Assembly: GCA_035575715.1 (NCBI GenBank)
Contig: DATLXN010000045.1
Location: 1-64,000, forward strand
Length of the DNA: 64,000 nucleotides
DNA from: JACCSI01 sp035575715
GTDB lineage: Bacteria > Acidobacteriota > Vicinamibacteria > Vicinamibacterales > UBA2999
Direction: 5' to 3'
Under the pieces are notes generated by a model, which did not search any database, was not told the origin of the DNA, and saw nothing but the letters and a program-made list of their open reading frames with translations. Each line of letters starts with the position of its first letter. Within the stretch, counting starts at the first letter, position 1. Made by a program: the position numbers and the translations under genes. Shown here one piece after another: positions 43,762-51,410 of this stretch.

Positions 43762-46593
43762 TCAGAACATTATCCGCAGACCGAGCTGCACCTGGCGCGG
43801 GCCGCCAAAGCGCGCGGTGGACGGGGCAAACAGCGGCTGACCGGCGCTCGCGACCGGCGACGAGGGGGTGCCGTAGACGCTGATGGCGTCATTGCCGAAG
43901 TTCCGATTCGCCGCCCGCGTCACGTTGAACACCTCCACCACCAGGTCCATGCGACGGCCGGCGGGCCCCAGCGACTTCATCACGCGCATGTCGAGATTAA
44001 AGAAGCTCGGCTGGCGCATCGAGTTGCGGGCGGCCACCCGGCCGTCGATGATCGCCCGGTCGTTGTCGTCGTTGCCGTCCCGCTGCGTGTCGCTGCCGAT
44101 GACCGGCGTGAACGGAAAGCCCGAACGCGTCACGAGGATGGCGCTCCAGATGAATCCGGCCGGCAGGTCCACCACCGTGCTGGCGTTGAAGCTGTGGCGC
44201 ACGTCCTGCTTCGACCACCCCCACTCCGCGGCCACGTCGAACACGTTGAGGGCGGGCTCCTGGCTGAAGTTCCGCTCGTTCGAGTCGTCATCCTTGTTGG
44301 AGCCGAGCGTGTAGTGCAGCTGGGCCTGGATCCGCGAGGCCAGGCGGTGCACGAAAGAGGCGGTCAGCGCGTGATATCGCGCCTTGGCCGTCGACTCGTT
44401 GATGGACAGCTGCGCGATGGTCGGATCCGGGCGCGTCGCCGGGTAGATCGGCACGCCGGACGCGTTGATCGTCGGCGGGAACAGGTTGCGATCCAGCCGC
44501 CGCTGCAGTTGCCAGGCGTTCGAGAAGACGTATCCGACGCTCATCTGCGTGACACCGCCGACCTGCTGGTCGAGCGTCAACGCGCCCTGGAACGTGCGCG
44601 GGTTCCGGAAGTCCGGGTCGAACCCGAAGATGCGCTGCGGGGCGGTGACGGTGCCGTCAGGCAGCAGCGGCAGCGCGTTGGGGAACGCCAACTTCTGCAG
44701 GATCGTGGGATCGACACGGCTATCGACCGCCTGGGTCGTCAACCCGTTGTCGGTGAACACGCGCTGGAAGAGGTTGGCAGGCGTCCGCGAGGCATACAGC
44801 CCCGTCGACACGCGTACAATGCTCCGGCCGGCGCCGTTGGCATCCCAGGTGAGCCCGAGACGGGGCTGCCACATGGCGAGATCGTTCGGGATGCGGGAGG
44901 TCGTCGGGTAGGCCGGGTTCGGCCGCGTCGGCTGCGGGTTCCACTGACCTTCCCAGCGCAGGCCGGCGTTGAGCGTGATGCGTGTACCGACCTCGATGCG
45001 ATCCTGCACGAAGAGCGCAAGCTCCTGGCCGGTGCCCTCGAACGTCAGGTCTGCTTCATCGAAGCCGGCGACGGTCTGGCGGTAGCGGCTGATTCTGCCG
45101 GCCAGGTAGTTGGGAAGGCTCGTGAAGTCATAACGGCCCTGGATGTTGCCCGCGCGCCGCTGCCGGAAACTGGTGACGTTCGCGTCCCAGCCGAATCGCA
45201 CCTGCTGGCGGTTCGTGGACCAGCTCAGGTTCTGCGCCAATTGCATCCGCCGGGCGTTGAACTGGCGCGGGCGACCGGCGTCGCCGCCGAACGTGCCGAA
45301 GCCGTTGATCGTCACCTGCGCCAGGTCCGAGTTCGGATCCTCGAGACGATTGTCGGTGGCCACCTGCATGCGCAGGTCGCTGAAGAGCCGGTTCGTCACC
45401 ACGGAGGTGAGCGAGGCTTTTACGGCCACGCTCGACGCGCGCCTGGTGTAGTTGGCGGTGGTGGCCGTGGTCTGGCGCGGCGAGTCGAAGTTGAAGTTGT
45501 CGCCGGTCAGCCGGGTGTACATCGGCTGGACGTTCAGCGTATGGCCCGGCGACAGCACCGCATCGACGCGGCCGAAGAGCGCCGTCGGGTTGTTAGTGCC
45601 GTAATGCTCGCCTTCGAGCGCCTGCACGTCGGCCGGCACCTGAATGTCGCCCGCCTGCGGCTGAAACCGGACGACGAACGGCACGCGAAGCAGGTTCTGC
45701 TCGGCCGCGGTGAAGAAGAACACACGGTCCCGGATGAGCGCACCGCCGAGCGACCCGCCGAACTGGTTCTGCCGGTTGTCGAGGCTCTGATCGAACGCGT
45801 CCGGCGAGGTCAGCGCCTTGTTGCGGTTGAAGTAGAAGGCGTCGCCGTTCATGCTGTTCGAACCCGACTGCGTCACGACGTTGATGAAACCGGCGCCCGT
45901 GCGCCCGACCTCCGCGCCGGCGCCGGTGCGTACGACCTGGAACTCCCGCACCGCCGACTGCGGGAAGAAGAATGCCGTCTCGTTGCCGCCGCGCTGGTTG
46001 CCCTGCAGCGGATCGTTGAAATCCGCCCCGTCAATCGCCACGTTCGAGTTGATCGACCGCTGCCCCGAGATGATGAGGCCGGCGCGATCGGACTCCTGGA
46101 CCACCCCGGGGGAAAGCTGCGCGAACTCGGCGAAGTTCCTGCCGCGCATCGGCAGGTCGGCGATGGCCCGTTGGTCGATGGCGGTGCCCGTGGCCGTGTC
46201 CGTCCGGTTCAATCCCCCGGCCGCCGCCAACACCGTGACCGTTTCCGACACGCTGGCCGGCGTCAGCGTCGGCGACAACCGCTCCGTACCACCCACCGAC
46301 AGGACGACGCCTTCATAGCGGAGGGTCGAGAAGCCTGCCAACATCACTTCGACAACATACGGACCAACCGGCATCGCCGGCAGTGTAAAACGTCCCGCCT
46401 CATCCGTGAGGACGCTGCGAACGGCGCCAGTCGCCATGTGGCGCGCTGTTACCGACACTCCCGGGACAATTCCACCTTGTTCGTCGCGCGCGGTCCCTGT
46501 GATCGCGGCGCTGCCGGATTCGGACTGCGCGTACGCGCCGCCGGCGCCAATCGATGTCAGCAGAAGAACAACAAGCGTAACTCTCAGGGACAT
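43762..46593 (-). CDS. TonB-dependent receptor, Oar-like
   Basis: 943 aa from the ATG at 46593, preceded by AAGGAGCCTCGA. Signal peptide to GGAYAQ; carboxypeptidase-regulatory-like domain (GTARDEQGGIVPGVSVTARH...MPVGPYVVEVML); plug with LPMRGRNFAEFAQLSPGV, SINSNVAIDGADFNDPLQGN and FQVVRTGAGAEVGRTGAGF; barrel ending VQLGLRIMF. Same class as the receptors at 2185, 13474 and 23785. It stops 345 bases before the phosphonate operon receptor starts, so it is a separate unit. Substrate unknown. It is divergent from the Na/Pi cotransporter, with a shared 264-base upstream region. Confidence 0.92.
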   Translation of the reverse strand: MSLRVTLVVLLLTSIGAGGAYAQSESGSAAITGTARDEQGGIVPGVSVTARHMATGAVRSVLTDEAGRFTLPAMPVGPYVVEVMLAGFSTLRYEGVVLSVGGTERLSPTLTPASVSETVTVLAAAGGLNRTDTATGTAIDQRAIADLPMRGRNFAEFAQLSPGVVQESDRAGLIISGQRSINSNVAIDGADFNDPLQGNQRGGNETAFFFPQSAVREFQVVRTGAGAEVGRTGAGFINVVTQSGSNSMNGDAFYFNRNKALTSPDAFDQSLDNRQNQFGGSLGGALIRDRVFFFTAAEQNLLRVPFVVRFQPQAGDIQVPADVQALEGEHYGTNNPTALFGRVDAVLSPGHTLNVQPMYTRLTGDNFNFDSPRQTTATTANYTRRASSVAVKASLTSVVTNRLFSDLRMQVATDNRLEDPNSDLAQVTINGFGTFGGDAGRPRQFNARRMQLAQNLSWSTNRQQVRFGWDANVTSFRQRRAGNIQGRYDFTSLPNYLAGRISRYRQTVAGFDEADLTFEGTGQELALFVQDRIEVGTRITLNAGLRWEGQWNPQPTRPNPAYPTTSRIPNDLAMWQPRLGLTWDANGAGRSIVRVSTGLYASRTPANLFQRVFTDNGLTTQAVDSRVDPTILQKLAFPNALPLLPDGTVTAPQRIFGFDPDFRNPRTFQGALTLDQQVGGVTQMSVGYVFSNAWQLQRRLDRNLFPPTINASGVPIYPATRPDPTIAQLSINESTAKARYHALTASFVHRLASRIQAQLHYTLGSNKDDDSNERNFSQEPALNVFDVAAEWGWSKQDVRHSFNASTVVDLPAGFIWSAILVTRSGFPFTPVIGSDTQRDGNDDNDRAIIDGRVAARNSMRQPSFFNLDMRVMKSLGPAGRRMDLVVEVFNVTRAANRNFGNDAISVYGTPSSPVASAGQPLFAPSTARFGGPRQVQLGLRIMF

Positions 46594-46857
46594 TCGAGGC
46601 TCCTTGATTCGATGTGATGGGCTCATGCTAGGCAAGCTGTCGTGACGGTCTTGCAACGGCGGCGTCACGGGTAGGTAAAACTACCGGCAGCTTTGGCGCC
46701 GGGCTGCTCCGTCGTCCCGTGTCTTGGGCTAAGTTTGGCCAAATCCTCTAGGGGACGATCAGGAGCAACCGAGTTGCGTTCGCGGTAGATGGCGAGGGAG
46801 CATGCGGCACGTTGACTACTAACAAGAGCCGGCGTCAGGGCCGGTGAAAGGATCCGT

Positions 46858-47853
46858 ATGCACTGGCCAACCATCATCCTTGAGGTCGTCGGTGGGCTCG
46901 TTTTGTTTCTGTTCGGCGTGTTGCAGCTGGCCCGTGCGATCGAGCCCCTGGCCAGCGATCGCGCACGCGAGCTGCTCGACCGTTTCACGACTAACCGATT
47001 CGCCGGCGTCCTGACCGGGGCAATCGCCACGACCGTCCTGGATTCCTCTTCGGTGACCATCATCCTCGTGATCGCGCTTGTGAATGGTGGCTTGCTCACC
47101 TTCACACAGTCGCTGGGCGTGATCATGGGTTCGAACATCGGAACGACTGTATCGAGCCAGATCTTCGCCTTGGACGTCGAAGCCTATTCCCCTGTCATTC
47201 TGTTTGTCGGCTTCTTACTGTTCGTGACGGCAGGTCGGTCGGAAACGCGCCGTCATGTTGGGCTGGCCGTGCTGGGTCTCGGGCTCGTGTTCTTCGGTTT
47301 GAACTACATCGGCGAGGCCGTTGGTCCGCTGCGCGACGATCCGCAGTTCATGCGAAGGATGGCCGGACTGGAACGGCCTCTTGTTGGCCTGGCAGTGGGT
47401 GCCATTGCGACCGTCATCATCCAGTCTTCATCTGCGATGCTGGGCATCGTCATCACGCTGGCCTCGCAGGACCTGCTGACGCTACCCGCTGGTCTCGCCC
47501 TCATGCTGGGGGCGGAGATTGGGACATGTGCCGACACGCTGGTTGCGGCTATCGGGCGAACGCGCGCCGCCCTCCGCGCTGGCGTCTTCCATCTGACGTT
47601 TAACATCGTCTCGGCGGTGATCGGCGTGCTGTTGATCGACCACCTCGCAGCGGTGGCCACGGCGCTGCCTGGCGGGGACTCGTTGCCTCGACAAATCGCG
47701 AACGCGCACATGACATTCAACGTATTGGGCGTGGCGGCGTTCATAGGCTTCACGCCACTGATCGCCAGGCTGCTGAATTACGTGGTGCCTGACGCGCGCG
47801 GCGACGGCCCGGCATCCCACGAGGGGACGGAGAAGATTCATCAACCTGAGTAA
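46858..47853 (+). CDS. Na/Pi cotransporter family protein
   Basis: 331 aa; GAAAGGATCC precedes the ATG. Eight or nine hydrophobic segments hold two inverted repeats, each with the re-entrant motif of the NptA/YjbB family: TTVLDSSSVTIILVIALV near residue 59 and TVIIQSSSAMLGIVITLA near residue 180; MGSNIGTTVSS and LGAEIGTCADT follow them. The first repeat has DSSS where QSSS is usual. The family moves phosphate with sodium, mostly for uptake, though some members export. No C-terminal PhoU-like domain. Proximity to the phosphonate operon, which releases phosphate, may be meaningful. Confidence 0.88.
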   Translation: MHWPTIILEVVGGLVLFLFGVLQLARAIEPLASDRARELLDRFTTNRFAGVLTGAIATTVLDSSSVTIILVIALVNGGLLTFTQSLGVIMGSNIGTTVSSQIFALDVEAYSPVILFVGFLLFVTAGRSETRRHVGLAVLGLGLVFFGLNYIGEAVGPLRDDPQFMRRMAGLERPLVGLAVGAIATVIIQSSSAMLGIVITLASQDLLTLPAGLALMLGAEIGTCADTLVAAIGRTRAALRAGVFHLTFNIVSAVIGVLLIDHLAAVATALPGGDSLPRQIANAHMTFNVLGVAAFIGFTPLIARLLNYVVPDARGDGPASHEGTEKIHQPE

Positions 47854-47859
47854 CGCTGC

Positions 47860-47940
47860 TGCGCGAAGTGCTGCACGGCCGAGACGTTGCGTAAGTGGGT
47901 GCGGCAGGCCGACGTGCACCAGCCCGACCGTATTGCCCGC
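47860..47940 (+). pseudogene. IS3-family transposase OrfA remnant
   Basis: The plus frame reads TAETLRKWVRQADVHQPDR, the recognition-helix region of IS3-family OrfA (transposase 8, helix-turn-helix). Nothing of the rest of OrfA or OrfB is present and the frame soon degenerates. It lies directly after the Na/Pi cotransporter and before the gene at 48006, marking an old insertion or deletion boundary. Confidence 0.65.
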
Positions 47941-48005
47941 AGACGCTCTGGTCCCGTCAGTGTTCCTTACATCGCAGAACACCTGCCACGCGTTATCCTT
48001 CAGAG

Positions 48006-49235
48006 ATGGACCGTCTCAACTCGTTGGTCTACTTCAGCGAGCCGTTCGCGCGCGCCTATCGCGCGCTCATGAATTCACTTGGCCGCGGCCAGTCGTTGGT
48101 CGTGTTGATTGCCCCCCAAGGTGCCGCGCGCAATGCGTTGTGGCGCGGCGTCGTCGAGGAAATGGCCCCCTCGCACCTCGAAGTCATCGGAGATGGACGG
48201 ATTAATGCGGCGGCGATCGGCCGCGTGCTTACCGGTCACTCGTCTCCAATGGTCGTCGTTGAAAATGCCGACGATTTACCTGGGCCGGCATTCACCCAAC
48301 TCGAACGGTTGCTTGACCCAGTCGCGCCGATTCCCGCCGCGCAGATCTTACTGGTCGGGAGCGAACGTCTGGCGCAGCGGTTGCGCCATCCCGATGCGCT
48401 CGCGCTGGCCGCTCGCGTCACGGCATGGTCGAATCTTGCTCCCGACGATGCGCGCGCCGTGGCGATGTTTATGGGTGAAGTCGCCGGGGACGGCGATGCG
48501 CGACCGGCCGCAAGAGGCAGCAGACATCCGCTGCGCTGGGCCGCTGCCGCTGCGGTGCTTGCCGTCGGTGTCGCTGCCGCGATGTGGTGGCCGCGCCTGC
48601 AGCAGAGCGGTGCACCACTCGCCGAAGCGCCCGCCACGGTGGCGGCGCCGCCACAGCAGCCTGCGCCGGCGCCGGTCGTACCACTGGAGTCATCCGCGTC
48701 ACCGCAGGCCGTACCACTGGAGTCATCCGCGCAACCGCAAGCCGCACCCCTCGAGTCATCCGCGTTACCGCAGGCCGCACCACTCGAGTCATCAGCGCCA
48801 CCGCAGGCGCCATCATTCGCTGCGTCGCCGCCCCCAGCAACCGTCGCGTCCGCAGTCGTGAAACCGCCACCCGCCCCGCCCGTGGTGCCGTCTCCTCCCC
48901 CGCAACCAGCCGCCGCCATGACTTCGGCACCGACGTTGACCGCCGCACCAGCGTCGTCGCCGACAGTGCCTGCGTCGCGACCGGCGAGCAGTACGGCATC
49001 GTCATCGACCTTCAGCGAGGCTGACGCCCTCGCTCGTGGCCGCGCATTGGCGGCGCGTGGCGAGGTGCGGGCGGTGTTGAGTTTACAAGGCGCGATGTCA
49101 CGACGTCCGGAAGGCATTAGAGCTGAGACCAGCGCGGCACTCGCAGTGCTGGTCGAAGAAGCGCAGGCAGTCAGGTCGCGGATCGATCGCGATCAGTTGC
49201 AAAAGACGCCGCGCGTACCGCAGCCGCGCGAGTAG
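48006..49235 (+). CDS. degenerate ExeA/GspA-like protein with Pro/Ala repeat region
   Basis: 409 aa from the ATG at 48006; upstream frame residues belong to the transposase remnant. Residues 1-165 resemble the AAA ATPase domain of ExeA/MshM-type secretion proteins (YFSEPFARAYRALMNSLGRG, VVVENADDLPGPAFTQLERL, QILLVGSERLAQRLR), but the Walker A loop reads APQGAARNAL without GKT, so ATP hydrolysis is doubtful. A membrane helix (WAAAAAVLAVGVAAAMWW) follows, then a periplasmic Pro/Ala/Ser-rich linker including four 11-residue repeats of PLESSAxPQAx type, and a helical C-terminus. It could scaffold secretion or pilus machinery; none is nearby. Confidence 0.65.
   Translation: MDRLNSLVYFSEPFARAYRALMNSLGRGQSLVVLIAPQGAARNALWRGVVEEMAPSHLEVIGDGRINAAAIGRVLTGHSSPMVVVENADDLPGPAFTQLERLLDPVAPIPAAQILLVGSERLAQRLRHPDALALAARVTAWSNLAPDDARAVAMFMGEVAGDGDARPAARGSRHPLRWAAAAAVLAVGVAAAMWWPRLQQSGAPLAEAPATVAAPPQQPAPAPVVPLESSASPQAVPLESSAQPQAAPLESSALPQAAPLESSAPPQAPSFAASPPPATVASAVVKPPPAPPVVPSPPPQPAAAMTSAPTLTAAPASSPTVPASRPASSTASSSTFSEADALARGRALAARGEVRAVLSLQGAMSRRPEGIRAETSAALAVLVEEAQAVRSRIDRDQLQKTPRVPQPRE
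48678..48809 (+). repeat. four tandem 33-bp coding repeats
   Basis: Units at 48678-48710, 48711-48743, 48744-48776 and 48777-48809, each coding an 11-residue VPLESSAxPQA-type segment in the Pro/Ala linker. The units are similar but not identical, with most differences at third codon positions, so the protein repeat seems to be kept by selection. Confidence 0.85.
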
Positions 49236-49269
49236 CGAGGTTGCGACGCGGCGACCGCACGGGGCAGGC

Positions 49270-49740
49270 TTACGGCGTTGGGCAGGCGGCGATCATTTTA
49301 AGCGCCGTTACCTCGAATGTGCGATGTCCGCCCCCGCCACCGGGAATCGGCTTGGCGTTGGCGGGCGGTGGTGTCGCCGTTGTCGTCGCGGGCGCGGACA
49401 TTCGACCCGTCAACTGCACCTGGTGATTGAGATGGCGCGACAGGTTGACCGCCTCGGGCGCTGACAGGGTATAAGTGGTTTTTGCCGACGCGGTGCGAGT
49501 CGAGGCACTCGTCGTAGGCGCTGCCGACGGTGTCGTCGCCGCGGTCTCGGTTACTTCCAGGGTAAAAACATTACCCTTCGGGTCGGCGTTCCCGGCGTCG
49601 GCGCGGGTGCTGCGGATGCAGCCCAACAGGACGGTGTCGCCGCCTTTCGCCGCGGCCGGGGCCGCCGGCGTCTGTGCGGCGAGGGCTGCTCCAGTCGCCA
49701 AGAGAACGGCCACGCAGAGATTTGAGATTGATTGACGCAT
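49270..49740 (-). CDS. secreted protein of unknown function
   Basis: 156 aa, CAGGAGCACACG before the ATG, signal peptide to ALAAQT. The mature part has GGDTVLLGCIRS, FTLEVTETA, a Thr/Ser/Ala-rich linker, LSRHLNHQVQLTGRMS and HRTFEVTALKMI. The fragments VLLGC and NHQVQLTGR recall a short periplasmic beta-barrel type seen in Acidobacteriota, often with a helix-hairpin or OB-like look. No catalytic motif. It is convergent with the ExeA-like gene. Confidence 0.65.
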   Translation of the reverse strand: MRQSISNLCVAVLLATGAALAAQTPAAPAAAKGGDTVLLGCIRSTRADAGNADPKGNVFTLEVTETAATTPSAAPTTSASTRTASAKTTYTLSAPEAVNLSRHLNHQVQLTGRMSAPATTTATPPPANAKPIPGGGGGHRTFEVTALKMIAACPTP

Positions 49741-49797
49741 CGTGTGCTCCTGTGATTGCTGCGGTATGACGCTTGCTAGTTCCGTCGAGGAGTAACT

Positions 49798-50028
49798 ATG
49801 GCTGACACGAAGTGGAAAGACAACGCCCCTGGCAGCGGCAAAACGGATGACCCGGCGCGTGGATTAGATGCACCCGACCAGAAGCCGGTGCCCAACCCGA
49901 GTCACGGGACCAGTAAAGATATATCCCAACAGGTCCGGCAGCAGGGTGAGCCAGAACTGCAGGAGCAGCCGGCCACTCAATCAGAAGCCCGCGATCCTGG
50001 CGCCGATGACCCGCGCTTCGATCACTGA
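49798..50028 (+). CDS. small hydrophilic, disordered protein coupled to RtcB
   Basis: 76 aa; GAGGAGTAACT gives a strong ribosome-binding site before the ATG. Composition is rich in Asp, Pro, Gln and Lys with few hydrophobic residues, so it is probably disordered (KTDDPARGLDAPDQKPVPNP, DISQQVRQQGEPELQEQ). I do not recognise a family. Its TGA overlaps the RtcB ATG by one base (TGATG), so the two are translationally coupled, which makes this a candidate RtcB-associated or stress-related protein. Confidence 0.65.
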   Translation: MADTKWKDNAPGSGKTDDPARGLDAPDQKPVPNPSHGTSKDISQQVRQQGEPELQEQPATQSEARDPGADDPRFDH

Positions 50029-51284
50029 TGCTCGATTTTGCGGATCTGGCCCTGGCGCGCCGGCTGGAACGCGCCGAATATCAAGTGGCGGCTTCCTGTA
50101 TGGAACGAGTAAGCGAAAAGGCCGTGGTCTTTCTGCCATGGCAATCGATTGAAGCTGGAGCGCAACAGCAAATCATGAACACGGCGAAGATGCCGTTCGT
50201 GTTCAAGCACGTCGCCGTCATGCCGGATTGTCATTACGGCAAGGGCGCAACGGTCGGCACGGTGCTCGCCACCAAGGGCGCGATCATTCCGGCCGCGGTC
50301 GGCGTCGACATCGGCTGCGGCATGATTGCCGTACGCACGCCCCTCAGGCGCAGCGACATCCCTGATCCCGCGGCGATCCGCGCCGGTATCGAACGGCGCA
50401 TTCCGATGAGCGCTGGCAAGAACAATACCCGACTCACCGAATCGGCCGCGGCGCGCGTCCAGACCCTGCAGCAGCTCGCCAGGGACACGCGCGCGACGCC
50501 CGACCAGTACGACAAGAATTGGAAACTCGCGCTCGGCACGCTCGGCGGCGGTAACCATTTCATCGAGCTTGCCGAAGACGCTGGCGGCGCCGTGTGGGCG
50601 ACGCTGCATTCCGGGTCGCGCGGTGTCGGTAACAAGATCGGCAGCCATTACATTGGGGTCGCGCAGGATCTCTGCAAGAAGGGCGGCATTCAACTGCCCG
50701 ACCGCGACCTCGCGTATCTCACTGAAGACCACCCGGCCTTCACTGCCTACATGCGCGACCTGAACTGGGCGCAGCAGTTCGCGTTGCACAACCGCAACGA
50801 AATGATGGATCGGGTCATGACCGAGATCAGCTTTGCGGTCTACGGCAAGGACGGGCATCAGGAAGCGCTAGAACTCCAGCGCATCAACTCGCATCACAAC
50901 TTCACCAAGCAGGAGCATCACTTTGGCGAACTGGTGTGGGTCACGCGTAAAGGTGCGATCGAAGCGCGCAAAGACAACTGGGCGATGATCCCCGGGTCGA
51001 TGGGCACGCGCAGCTACATCGTCACGGGTAAAGAAAATGAGATGAGTTTCCATTCGGCGCCGCATGGCGCCGGCCGGCGCTACTCACGCACCAAGGCGCG
51101 CAACCTGTTCACCATGACCGATTTGAGTAAGGCGATGGAGGGGATCGAATATCGCCACTCGAAAGTGCTGCTCGACGAAATCCCGGGGGCCTACAAAGAT
51201 ATCGACCAGGTGATGGAGAACGCGAAAGAGCTGGTCGAAGTGCAATACATCCTGAAGCAGTTCGTCAACGTCAAGGGCGACTAG
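50028..51284 (+). CDS. rtcB: RtcB RNA ligase
   Basis: 418 aa, normal length for bacterial RtcB. AVMPDCHYGKGATVGTV holds metal-binding Asp and Cys/His residues, VDIGCGM the conserved Cys97, GTLGGGNHFIEL, LHSGSRGVGNKIG and SFHSAPHGAGRRYSR the guanylylation His346. RtcB joins 2',3'-cyclic phosphate RNA to 5'-OH ends using GTP and manganese, repairing or splicing RNA. No RtcA, RtcR or archease is seen in the window. It starts inside the stop codon of the small disordered protein. Confidence 0.94.
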   Translation: MLDFADLALARRLERAEYQVAASCMERVSEKAVVFLPWQSIEAGAQQQIMNTAKMPFVFKHVAVMPDCHYGKGATVGTVLATKGAIIPAAVGVDIGCGMIAVRTPLRRSDIPDPAAIRAGIERRIPMSAGKNNTRLTESAAARVQTLQQLARDTRATPDQYDKNWKLALGTLGGGNHFIELAEDAGGAVWATLHSGSRGVGNKIGSHYIGVAQDLCKKGGIQLPDRDLAYLTEDHPAFTAYMRDLNWAQQFALHNRNEMMDRVMTEISFAVYGKDGHQEALELQRINSHHNFTKQEHHFGELVWVTRKGAIEARKDNWAMIPGSMGTRSYIVTGKENEMSFHSAPHGAGRRYSRTKARNLFTMTDLSKAMEGIEYRHSKVLLDEIPGAYKDIDQVMENAKELVEVQYILKQFVNVKGD

Positions 51285-51288
51285 GCCT

Positions 51289-51399
51289 TCAGTGGCGCTG
51301 TGTGCGGGCCGCCTGCCGCGTCGCGAGCAGCAAGGGCGGCAAGTCTGCCGCGGCACAGATCCGTTCGACCGATTGGTGAATCTCGTCCGTGTATGTCAC
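51289..51399 (-). CDS. 36-aa ORF after the hybrid kinase
   Basis: A GTG at 51399 starts 11 bases after the kinase stop, preceded by AGGTAAGGCGA. The product (TYTDEIHQSVERICAAADL, then PPLLLATRQAARTQRH) is a balanced amphipathic helix with coding-like composition. It could be a true small protein co-transcribed with the kinase or the 5' remnant of a longer gene. No homologue known to me. Confidence 0.35.
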   Translation of the reverse strand: MTYTDEIHQSVERICAAADLPPLLLATRQAARTQRH

Positions 51400-51410
51400 G
51401 TGGTCTCGCC

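Noticed and set aside
44194..46617. 807-codon plus-strand frame
   Set aside because: Antisense to the receptor at 43762-46593, composition is Arg/Glu/Val-heavy with no motif; a shadow frame.
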